From assembly GCA_944387745.1 (NCBI GenBank), contig CALXGD010000168.1, forward strand, positions 1 through 8,016: a DNA stretch of 8,016 nucleotides. Direction: 5' to 3'. Source of the stretch: an uncultured Oscillospiraceae bacterium (GTDB lineage: Bacteria; Bacillota_A; Clostridia; Oscillospirales; Oscillospiraceae). The notes under the pieces were generated by a model. The model did not search any database and was not told the DNA's origin. It was given only the letters and a program-made list of their open reading frames with translations. Position numbers and translations under genes: made by a program. Numbering within the stretch: the first letter of the stretch is position 1; each line of letters starts with the position of its first letter. Below, piece by piece: positions 1 to 5,614 of this stretch.

Positions 1-722
1 GCCTGTGGCAGAGGTATCAAGATCTACTGTCCACAGCGCAGGTGGAGCTCTACTGCTGCGGCTCCGCCCAGCCGGAGCGGGTGGAGGCGGCCTTCCGTGC
101 CGCCCTGAGGGATCTGCCCCAGCGGGAGGACCGGCTGACGCCGGACTGTGAGATTCGTCTCCACGCCACCCCGGAGCCGGTTGCCAGGGAGGAGCGGATG
201 GACGTGACCCAGGGCAAGCTGGCTCTGGGCTTTCGCACCGGCGGTGTTACCTGCTGGGAGGAGGACTACCCCGCCCTGGTGCTGTGTAACGCGGTCTTTG
301 GAGCCACCCCTCTGTCCAAGCTCTTTCTGAATGTGCGGGAGAAGCTGTCTCTGTGCTACTACGCCAGCTCCACCTTGGAGAAGATGAAGGGCCTGCTGCT
401 GGTCTCCTCGGGCATCGAGTTTGACAAGTACCAACAGGCGAAAGATGAAATTCTCGCCCAGCTGGAGGCTGTCCGCCGGGGAGAGATTCAGGACTGGGAG
501 TTGGAGGGGGCCCGGAGCACCCTCATCGGAGGGCACCTGTCTACCTTGGACGACCAGGGCCGGCTGGAGGAGTTCTGGCTGGGGCAGGCCGCCGCCGGCC
601 TGGACTCCGGCATTGAGGAGCTGGTGGACAGGCTGCGTACAGTTACCCGGGAGCAGGTGGCCGCTGTCGCCCAGAGGCTGGAGCTGGACACGATATACTT
701 CCTGCGGGGATTGGAGGACTGA
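1..722 (+). CDS. ymfF: M16 peptidase-like protein, YmfF type (EF-P modification-associated), C-terminal part
   Basis: The frame is open from base 3 at the window edge to the TGA at 720-722, giving about 239 residues; the true start is upstream. A GTG at 42 is in frame but is an internal Val. The visible part looks like the C-terminal M16 domain: a glycine-rich strand (LALGFRTGGV), then LFLNVREKLSLCYYASS, which holds the Arg and Tyr typical of this domain's substrate-binding R/Y pair, then long amphipathic helices. The zinc-binding half is not visible, so catalytic status cannot be judged; in the family this partner usually lacks the HxxEH site. Proteins of this type (YmfF in Bacillus, written YfmF in some databases) pair with YmfH and are annotated as associated with 5-aminopentanol modification of elongation factor P. 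The complete YmfH-type gene 5 nt downstream supports the call. The full protein should be about 420 residues. Confidence 0.8.
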   Translation, partial: LWQRYQDLLSTAQVELYCCGSAQPERVEAAFRAALRDLPQREDRLTPDCEIRLHATPEPVAREERMDVTQGKLALGFRTGGVTCWEEDYPALVLCNAVFGATPLSKLFLNVREKLSLCYYASSTLEKMKGLLLVSSGIEFDKYQQAKDEILAQLEAVRRGEIQDWELEGARSTLIGGHLSTLDDQGRLEEFWLGQAAAGLDSGIEELVDRLRTVTREQVAAVAQRLELDTIYFLRGLED

Positions 723-727
723 GCCCT

Positions 728-2011
728 ATGAATTATGCGGACTTTCCACGGGTGGGGGAGCGGCTGTACCACGATAGGTTGGACAACGGCCTCAATGTGT
801 TCGTCTTTCCCAAGCGCGGCTTTCAGAAACGCTACGCCTTCTTTGCTACAAACTATGGGGGGATGGACCTGAGGTTCTGCCTGGACGGAGTCTGGCACGA
901 CACCCCCGCCGGGGTGGCCCACTACCTGGAGCACAAGATGTTTGACACCCCAGAGGGCAACGCCCTCCAGAAGCTGACGGCCAACGGGGCCTCTCCCAAC
1001 GCCTTTACCGCCAACGCTGTCACCGGGTACTACTTTGAGTGTAACGAAAAATTTGAGGAAAACCTGCGCACCCTTCTCTCCTTTGTCTCTGTTCCCTACT
1101 TCACCCAGGAGAGCGTGGACAAGGAGCAGGGGATCATCGGTCAGGAGATCGGCATGATTGAGGACGACCCGGACTGGAGGGTGTTCAGCAATCTGATGTC
1201 CCTCCTGTACGCACACCACCCCATCCGGGTGAGCGTGGCAGGATCGGTGGAGTCCATCGCCCGGATTACCCCCAAAACCCTGTACGACTGCCACAGAGCC
1301 TTCTATACCCCGGCCAATATGGTGTTGTGCGCGGCGGGAGATTTTGATCCGGAAACGGTCTGCCGCATTGCACGGGAGGTGCTGCCGGAGGTCTCCGGTC
1401 CCATTGCCCAGCGGGATCTGGGCCTGGAGGAGCCGGTAGGGGCCGGTCAGGATCTGCTGGAGGAGGAGATGGCGGTGTCTGGCCCTATTTTCCAGTTGGG
1501 CTTCAAAGGAGACGCGCCGGAGAGGGGGGAGGCCGGCTTGCGCCAACGACTGCTGGGGGAGCTGGCCTGCGAGGTGCTGCTGGGCAATTCCAGTCCCCTG
1601 TACGCCCGCCTCTACCGAGGGGGTCTCATCAACCGGAGTTTTTCCTACGGCTATGACAGTGTCCCCGGCTGTGCATTTCTGTCCGCCGGCGGCGAGTCCA
1701 GAGATCCGGCCCAGGTCCGGCACGAAATTCAGGGAGAGGCCGCCCGCATCCGCCGGGAGGGGGTGGACCCCGGCCTGTGGGAGCGGGTAAAGAAGGGGGT
1801 CTACGGCGGTATGGTGCGTTCCCTCAACTCCTTTGAGACCCTGTGCATCAGCCAGGCTCAGAGCTTCTTTGCTGGACAGGACTACCTCCGCTTCCCAGAG
1901 CTGTTCGTGGACATTGAAAAGGTCGACGTGGAGGCCCTGCTCGCCCGGTGGGCGACGCCGGAGCGCTCCGCCCTGTCTGTCATTCGGCCGAAGGAGGGGG
2001 GACAGCTATGA
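728..2011 (+). CDS. ymfH: M16 zinc peptidase, YmfH type (EF-P modification-associated)
   Basis: A 427-residue protein of usual family length with the two M16 halves. The N-terminal half carries the inverted zinc motif HYLEH at residues 65-69 (His65 and His69 ligands, Glu68 general base), followed by EHKMFDTPEGN. In VDKEQGIIGQEIGM, Glu140 aligns with the usual third zinc ligand and Glu133 with the conserved helper Glu, so the site looks intact. The C-terminal half has the R/Y-type segment LYARLYRGGLINRSFSYGY. The protein has no signal peptide and is expected in the cytoplasm, paired with the upstream YmfF-like protein. The ATG at 728 has GGAGG at 713-717, spacing 10 nt, inside the end of the upstream gene, which suggests translational coupling. 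The stop overlaps the lgt start (ATGA, 2008-2011). The M16 assignment is firm; the exact role in EF-P modification is inferred from family annotation and the pairing. Confidence 0.88.
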   Translation: MNYADFPRVGERLYHDRLDNGLNVFVFPKRGFQKRYAFFATNYGGMDLRFCLDGVWHDTPAGVAHYLEHKMFDTPEGNALQKLTANGASPNAFTANAVTGYYFECNEKFEENLRTLLSFVSVPYFTQESVDKEQGIIGQEIGMIEDDPDWRVFSNLMSLLYAHHPIRVSVAGSVESIARITPKTLYDCHRAFYTPANMVLCAAGDFDPETVCRIAREVLPEVSGPIAQRDLGLEEPVGAGQDLLEEEMAVSGPIFQLGFKGDAPERGEAGLRQRLLGELACEVLLGNSSPLYARLYRGGLINRSFSYGYDSVPGCAFLSAGGESRDPAQVRHEIQGEAARIRREGVDPGLWERVKKGVYGGMVRSLNSFETLCISQAQSFFAGQDYLRFPELFVDIEKVDVEALLARWATPERSALSVIRPKEGGQL

Positions 2012-2964
2012 TTCACACGGTATTCTTTCCCGGCCTGGGAGTGGAGTTTACCCTGAACCGGGTAGCCTTTGAGATCTTCGGCCGGCCGGTGTATTGGTAC
2101 GGTATCATCATCGCCTGCGGTCTGCTGCTGGCGGTGTACTTGTGCTCGAGGTGGGCCCCCCGATTCGGCATCGTTCCCCACCGGATCATGGACATGATGG
2201 CCTTTGCCGTGCCGGCGGCTCTAGTGGCCATCCGGGTCTACTATGTGGTATTCAATCTGGATCTCTATAAAAATTCGGACGGCTCTCTGAACTGGGCGGC
2301 CATTTTCCGGTACAGCGACGGGGGATTGGCCATCTACGGGGCCATCCTCTCCTCGGCCATTGTGCTGCTGATCTTCTGTCATGTGCGGAAGATTAGCTTC
2401 CTGTCCTTTGCTGACCTGGGGGTCCATGGGCTGTTTATCGGTCAGCTGATTGGACGATGGGGCAACTTTATGAACGTGGAGGCCTTCGGAGACGTGACGG
2501 ATCTGCCCTGGCGCATGTGTGGGGAATCCATCGCCGAGTACATGCTAAACCACGGCTATGTGGGCCAGACCGAATTTCAGGCCATTCTGGACGGGACCCT
2601 GGGGGTTCACCCCACCTTTTTCTATGAGTCAGCCTGGAACTTTGTGGGGCTGCTTCTGGTGTTTTTCCTGGGGAAGCGGCGGAAGTACGACGGGGAGTGT
2701 ATGCTCTTCTACTTATGCTGGTACGGCTTGGGCCGGGCCTGGATCGAGGGGCTGCGCACCGACAGCCTGTACTTCTTCGGTCTGGAGTTTCTGGGCGTGC
2801 CTATCCGGGTATCCCAGATGGTGGCGGCTGCCTGCTTTATCATTGCGGGGGGCCTGCTGCTGTGGAACCGCTTTCGGCCACACGACCCGGCCAAGCTGTA
2901 TGTAAACCGCCTCCAGGTGCGGAAACAGGAGGAGCAGTCCCGGAACGAGAGGCCGGAAGCGTAA
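2008..2964 (+). CDS. lgt: Prolipoprotein diacylglyceryl transferase Lgt
   Basis: Membrane enzyme that moves a diacylglyceryl group from phosphatidylglycerol to the lipobox Cys of prolipoproteins, the first step of lipoprotein maturation. The 318-residue protein has about seven hydrophobic segments, the first near residues 29-47. Signatures are clear: GRWGNFMNVE at 149-158 (the Lgt signature, with the essential Arg150 and Asn153), HPTFFYE at 201-207, and YGLGRAWIEGLR at 239-250 with the conserved Arg243 and Glu247. The segment GGLAIYGA at 105-112 has Tyr110 where E. coli has His103. The C-terminal tail (about 287-318) is charged and probably cytoplasmic. I chose the ATG at 2008 over an in-frame ATG at 1948 because AAGGAGGGG at 1991-1999 sits just upstream, the homologous region starts there, and the start overlaps the ymfH stop. 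It is the third gene of the operon and is followed by folD after 33 nt. Confidence 0.96.
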   Translation: MIHTVFFPGLGVEFTLNRVAFEIFGRPVYWYGIIIACGLLLAVYLCSRWAPRFGIVPHRIMDMMAFAVPAALVAIRVYYVVFNLDLYKNSDGSLNWAAIFRYSDGGLAIYGAILSSAIVLLIFCHVRKISFLSFADLGVHGLFIGQLIGRWGNFMNVEAFGDVTDLPWRMCGESIAEYMLNHGYVGQTEFQAILDGTLGVHPTFFYESAWNFVGLLLVFFLGKRRKYDGECMLFYLCWYGLGRAWIEGLRTDSLYFFGLEFLGVPIRVSQMVAAACFIIAGGLLLWNRFRPHDPAKLYVNRLQVRKQEEQSRNERPEA

Positions 2965-2980
2965 AATCAGAGAGAAATTA

Positions 2981-3000
2981 GGTAGGAGGAATCATCCGTG
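2981..3000 (+). promoter_or_regulatory. Ribosome binding site that sets the GTG start of folD
   Basis: AGGAGG at 2984-2989 lies 8 nt before GTG at 2998, an ideal spacing. An in-frame ATG at 3013 is 23 nt from the same site, too far. The GTG start is therefore preferred and gives a protein beginning MSAIVMDGK. Confidence 0.8.
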
Positions 3001-3843
3001 TCAGCCATTGTAATGGACGGAAAGGCCCTGGCGGCCAAGGTAAAAGAGAAGGTGCGCGCCCAGGTGGAGGGCATGGCCCAAAAGCCCGGTTTGGCCGTGG
3101 TGCTGGTGGGGGATGACCCAGCCTCCCGGGTGTACGTCAACGGCAAGCGGAAGGACTGCGGAGAGTGCGGCATCTACAGCGAGGAGTATGCCGTTCCCGC
3201 TGAGACTAGCCAAGGGGAGCTGCTGGAGCTGATTGAGGCCCTCAACGAACGGGCGGATATTGACGGCATCTTGGTCCAGCTCCCTCTGCCTAGACATTTG
3301 AATGAAAAGGAGATACTCCTGGCCATCCGTCCGGACAAGGATGTGGACTGCTTTCACCCCTTCAACGTGGGGCAGCTGATGATCGGAGAGGCGGGCTTCC
3401 AGCCCTGCACCCCCGCCGGGATTATGCGAATACTGAAGGAGTACGGGGTGGACCCCGCCGGGAAACACTGTGTCGTCGTGGGCCGGTCCAACATCGTGGG
3501 GAAGCCCCAGGCCATGCTTATGCTGCGGGCCAATGCCACCGTCACCATCTGCCACACAAAGACCCCAGATTTGAAGGCGGAGTGTCTGCGGGCGGATATC
3601 CTGGTGGCCGCCGCTGGCCGGGCGGGCCTCATTACCGGAGACATGGTGAAGGATGGGGCTGTGGTAGTAGATGTGGCCATGAACCGGAACGAGGCCGGGA
3701 AGCTGTGCGGCGATGTGGACTACGCCGCGGCGGCGGAGCGGGCCTCCTGCATCACCCCCATCCCCGGGGGCGTGGGGCCTATGACCCGGGCTATGCTGAT
3801 GGAGAACACCCTATACGCCGCCCGAACCCACGGAAAACGGTGA
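2998..3843 (+). CDS. folD: Bifunctional methylene-THF dehydrogenase / methenyl-THF cyclohydrolase FolD
   Basis: Cytosolic one-carbon enzyme that oxidises 5,10-methylene-THF with NADP and hydrolyses the methenyl product to 10-formyl-THF, feeding purine and formyl-Met synthesis; in anaerobes it can also run in the reductive direction. The 281-residue length is typical. Catalytic motif YVNGKRKDCGECGI begins at Tyr46, with Lys50 as the catalytic lysine; ILVQLPLPRH is at 91-100 with Gln94; RPDKDVDCFHPFNVG begins at 111 with Asp115/Asp117 and has Cys118 where Gly is common. The Rossmann-fold loop VVGRSNIVGKP is at 160-170, and the C-terminal signature PGGVGPMTRAM begins at 256. It starts with GTG behind a strong ribosome binding site and is the last gene of the plus-strand operon, ending about 100 nt before a terminator. 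The M16 pair and lgt upstream have no direct metabolic link, so this looks like a housekeeping operon. Confidence 0.97.
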   Translation: MSAIVMDGKALAAKVKEKVRAQVEGMAQKPGLAVVLVGDDPASRVYVNGKRKDCGECGIYSEEYAVPAETSQGELLELIEALNERADIDGILVQLPLPRHLNEKEILLAIRPDKDVDCFHPFNVGQLMIGEAGFQPCTPAGIMRILKEYGVDPAGKHCVVVGRSNIVGKPQAMLMLRANATVTICHTKTPDLKAECLRADILVAAAGRAGLITGDMVKDGAVVVDVAMNRNEAGKLCGDVDYAAAAERASCITPIPGGVGPMTRAMLMENTLYAARTHGKR

Positions 3844-3871
3844 GAGACTTTCGCGCAGAAGAGAGCCTGCT

Positions 3872-3889
3872 GCAAGCTTGCTGGCTTGC
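3872..3889 (+). repeat. Small inverted repeat after folD
   Basis: GCAAGC (3872-3877) and GCTTGC (3884-3889) form a perfect 6-bp stem around TTGCTG. It lies in the folD 3' untranslated region, ahead of a second hairpin and the terminator. No T-run follows, so it is not itself a terminator. Its function is unknown; it may protect the 3' end. Confidence 0.45.
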
Positions 3890-3896
3890 GCGGGGC

Positions 3897-3935
3897 TGTC
3901 ATTGTGAGGGCTGCGGAAGCGGCCCGTGGCAATTC
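3897..3935. repeat. Hairpin resembling a dispersed TCATTG...CAAT palindromic repeat
   Basis: The 33 nt at 3901-3933 are flanked by ATTG and CAAT, which pair. The core stem is 7 bp, GGGCTGC (3908-3914) with GCGGCCC (3919-3925), one pair being a G-T wobble, closed by GGAA, a GNRA tetraloop. The edges TGTCATTGTGAG and CGTGGCAATTC resemble a repeat family I recall from many bacterial genomes (TGTCATTGCGAG ... GTGGCAATC); that likeness is from memory. No open frame of note crosses it. It is probably a degenerate copy of an intergenic palindromic repeat. Confidence 0.45.
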
Positions 3936-3945
3936 AGATTCCCAC

Positions 3946-3977
3946 AAAAAATAGCCGCCAACGGCGGCTATTTTTTT
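3946..3977. terminator. Bidirectional Rho-independent terminator between folD and brnQ
   Basis: TAGCCGCC (3952-3959) and GGCGGCTA (3963-3970) form an 8-bp GC-rich stem with loop AAC. A6 (3946-3951) lies on one side and T7 (3971-3977) on the other, so the hairpin is followed by a U-run whichever strand is read. It lies between two convergent genes: about 100 nt after the folD stop and about 67 nt after the brnQ stop. Confidence 0.92.
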
Positions 3978-4043
3978 CGGCATGATGGAGTGGGTGTGCC
4001 GTTGGCACATGTTGCAGCAGGCCCTTTTGTGCCTGATGCGAGG

Positions 4044-5309
4044 CTAGTCCGCTTTCTCTGGCTTGGACAGCAGGGCCCCGATCACGCCGCCCAGAACGGC
4101 GGGGAGGAGCCAGCCGAAGCCGTAGTCAAAGAAGGGGAGGTGCTCCACAATGGGGAGCACGTGGAGATACTGCTGAAGGGTGAGGACCAGGGCGGTCAAG
4201 GTGGCCCCAAGGGCAGCCCCCTTATAGAGACCGGGGCGGGAGATCCAGCTTTGGAAGGCCAGGAGCACCACCGTGGTCATAAAGGGGGGACAGATCACCG
4301 ACAGCACCGGGCTGCCCAGGGCGATGATGGCGGACAAGCCCAGGTTGCAGATAGCGCAGCCGATCACCGCCAGGATTAGAATGCCGGCCCGGTAGGGGAT
4401 GCGGCCACCGGTCAGGCGCTCGAAGTAGGAGGCGGTGGCTCCGAACAGACCGATGGCGGTGGTGAGACAGGCCAGGGCCACCACCACGGCCAAGATGACC
4501 ACCCCCGCTTGGCCCAGAAGCTCCTGGGTGATGGCCACGATCAGACCCGCCTGGTCCAGATCATTGCCGAAGGCCGTCCCAGTAGAGGCCCCCAGATAGG
4601 TGAGTCCCCCGTACACCACCGCCAACAGCAGGGCGGCCACCCCGGCGGTGCCGGCCACGTGGGGACGCTGCTCCTCCCAGGTTTTCCAGCCGGACTGGAC
4701 CATGGAACGCTGGATGATGATGGCGAAGCCGGCCACCGACAAGATGTCCATAGCTTGGTAGCCCGCCAGCACCCCCTCCTGGACGATGTTGGAGGAGGCG
4801 GAGGGGGCGATCTCGCCGATGGGATCCGCAATGCCCACCCCGATCAGAATTAGAATCCCTAGGATGAGGGCAGGCGTGAGGAATTTGCCGATGATCTCCA
4901 CCACCCGGCTGGGACGGATGGTGAGCAGCACCACAATGGCAAAAAAGAAGATGGAGAAGGGGAGCAGATCGATCCCGTCAAAGAGGGGGCGTACAGCCAT
5001 CTCATAGGTGGTGGCTGCGGTACGGGGCGGCGCAATGAACACGCCAGTGCATAAAATGGCGGCGGTGTTCAGCACAACTCCGGGGCGGGCCCCAATGGAC
5101 TTGTTCATGGACGGGACACTCCCGCCCCCGTGGATGGTAGCATAGATACCCACACAGGAGAGGGCCTCTACCAAGAAGAAGCACAGAAAGCCCAGCACCC
5201 AGTCCTCTCCGCCGGATTTGCCCAGGAAGGGGGGAAAAATCAGATTTCCTGCCCCGAAAAACATGGCGAACAGGGCAAAGCCGGAGATAAAAATCTGGCG
5301 TATTCGCAT
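4044..5309 (-). CDS. brnQ: Branched-chain amino acid carrier BrnQ (LIVCS family)
   Basis: Cation-coupled importer of leucine, isoleucine and valine in the cell membrane. The 421-residue protein is almost entirely hydrophobic with about 12 predicted helices. The N-terminal segment FALFAMFFGAGNLIFPP (residues 11-27) is the hallmark of the family, and FIAPPRTAATTYEM (from residue 91) contains the conserved PRTA segment. The end (LLSKPEKAD) is short and charged. The ATG at 5309 has AGGAGG at 5325-5320 on the minus strand, spacing 10 nt. The gene is transcribed alone, converging on folD, with its own likely promoter about 120 nt upstream and a structured leader. I saw no T-box antiterminator motif (GGUGGNACCGCG-like) in the leader, so tRNA-sensing control is not supported. 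Substrate specificity within the family cannot be read from sequence alone. Confidence 0.95.
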   Translation of the reverse strand: MRIRQIFISGFALFAMFFGAGNLIFPPFLGKSGGEDWVLGFLCFFLVEALSCVGIYATIHGGGSVPSMNKSIGARPGVVLNTAAILCTGVFIAPPRTAATTYEMAVRPLFDGIDLLPFSIFFFAIVVLLTIRPSRVVEIIGKFLTPALILGILILIGVGIADPIGEIAPSASSNIVQEGVLAGYQAMDILSVAGFAIIIQRSMVQSGWKTWEEQRPHVAGTAGVAALLLAVVYGGLTYLGASTGTAFGNDLDQAGLIVAITQELLGQAGVVILAVVVALACLTTAIGLFGATASYFERLTGGRIPYRAGILILAVIGCAICNLGLSAIIALGSPVLSVICPPFMTTVVLLAFQSWISRPGLYKGAALGATLTALVLTLQQYLHVLPIVEHLPFFDYGFGWLLPAVLGGVIGALLSKPEKAD

Positions 5310-5325
5310 CAGTCAAAAGCCTCCT

Positions 5326-5349
5326 CGTGCCGGACACAGCTCCGGCGCG
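5326..5349 (-). promoter_or_regulatory. Hairpin directly before the brnQ ribosome binding site
   Basis: GCCGGA (5346-5341 on the minus strand) pairs perfectly with TCCGGC (5334-5329) around the 6-nt loop GCTGTG. Two further pairs follow beyond one C-A mismatch. The stem's foot touches AGGAGG (5325-5320). No T-run follows, so it is not a terminator. The position would suit control of translation initiation, or it may simply stabilise the 5' end. Structure is seen; function is inferred. Confidence 0.5.
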
Positions 5350-5398
5350 TTTCCGTCAAAGTTTCCGCCCCTTTGGGTAGTTTGGCCCCGCGGGGAAA
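5349..5398. repeat. Leader repeats: two GTTTCCG copies and a CCCCGCGGGG palindrome
   Basis: On the plus strand GTTTCCG occurs at 5349-5355 and 5361-5367, a 12-nt period. A perfect 10-nt palindrome CCCCGCGGGG lies at 5386-5395, followed by GGAAA completed at 5398. Either TTTCC copy can pair with that single GGAAA, so two alternative folds are possible in the brnQ leader RNA. I do not recognise a known riboswitch class here. Confidence 0.4.
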
Positions 5399-5426
5399 TA
5401 AGGCGCAGGGAGAGACGGCTTGTTAC

Positions 5427-5455
5427 ATCTTATCTGTTTTTTCCCCGAAATGCAA
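5427..5455 (-). promoter_or_regulatory. Likely sigma-A promoter of brnQ
   Basis: On the minus strand TTGCAT (5455-5450) and TAAGAT (5432-5427) are separated by exactly 17 nt, with an A/T-rich segment (CATATTTTTC) just upstream. Matches to TTGACA and TATAAT are 3/6 and 4/6. Transcription would start near 5420, giving a leader of about 110 nt. It lies downstream of the phosphatase terminator, so brnQ needs its own promoter in about this place. Confidence 0.5.
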
Positions 5456-5519
5456 GAAAAATATGCTTCAATCTGCTCCCAACTTCATTTGTCTCATTGA
5501 GTTCAAACATTTTTATGCT

Positions 5520-5565
5520 GTCCCCGCCTTTGCAGGAGGAGGGATACACCCAAAAGTGTGGGGAC
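5520..5565. repeat. GTCCCC/GGGGAC long inverted repeat
   Basis: GTCCCC (5520-5525) and GGGGAC (5560-5565) form a 6-bp outer stem. Inside, CACCC (5548-5551 region) and GTGTG around AAAA form a weaker second hairpin with a mismatch. GCTGTCCCC at 5517-5525 is also fully complementary over 9 nt to GGGGACAGC at 5590-5598 in the neighbouring terminator. No open frame or transposase is present. It may be a small palindromic element or part of a longer regulatory fold. Confidence 0.4.
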
Positions 5566-5571
5566 TTGATC

Positions 5572-5603
5572 AAAAAGAAATGGCTGTCCGGGGACAGCCA
5601 TTT
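5572..5603 (-). terminator. Rho-independent terminator of the phosphatase-GNAT gene
   Basis: On the minus strand AAATGGCTGTC (from 5603) pairs with GACAGCCATTT around CCCG, an 11-bp perfect stem, followed by C and T5 (5576-5572). It begins 11 nt after the TAA of the upstream gene. It separates that transcription unit from brnQ. Confidence 0.88.
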
Positions 5604-5614
5604 GAAGGGGTGGA

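Larger units (their letters stand above)
5310..5614 (-). other. 305-nt non-coding stretch between the phosphatase gene and brnQ
   Basis: No convincing gene. Read on the minus strand it holds, in order: the terminator of the phosphatase gene (5603-5572), a GTCCCC/GGGGAC palindrome (5565-5520), an A/T-richer segment with a likely sigma-A promoter (5455-5427), and a GC-rich leader of about 110 nt with inverted and direct repeats ending at the brnQ ribosome binding site. A 26-codon ATG frame (5512 to about 5432) overlaps the promoter and has a poor ribosome binding site; I do not call it. Confidence 0.7.

Noticed and set aside
488..1723. 411-residue open frame on the minus strand, antisense to the M16 genes
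   Set aside because: Composition is low-complexity and rich in Gly, Val, His and Gln with no domain motifs; the opposite strand encodes two clear M16 proteins. It is a GC-driven shadow.
1948..2007. Upstream in-frame ATG as the lgt start
   Set aside because: It would add 20 residues without family likeness inside ymfH and has no good ribosome binding site; the ATG at 2008 has one and fits the family.
3995..4009. TGTGCC/GGCACA hairpin in the brnQ 3' region
   Set aside because: A real 6-bp stem, but short, with no T-run, and close to a much stronger terminator; no separate role can be supported.
3582..4379. 265-residue plus-strand frame spanning the end of folD, the terminator and the end of brnQ
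   Set aside because: It crosses a strong bidirectional terminator and two well-supported genes, and its sequence is Gly/Arg-rich without motifs.
5310..5420. T-box riboswitch ahead of brnQ
   Set aside because: No GGUGGNACCGCG-like antiterminator motif and no terminator with a T-run in the leader.
5432..5512. 26-codon minus-strand frame upstream of brnQ as a leader peptide
   Set aside because: It overlaps the predicted promoter, has a poor ribosome binding site and is not enriched in Leu, Ile or Val codons as an attenuator peptide would be.
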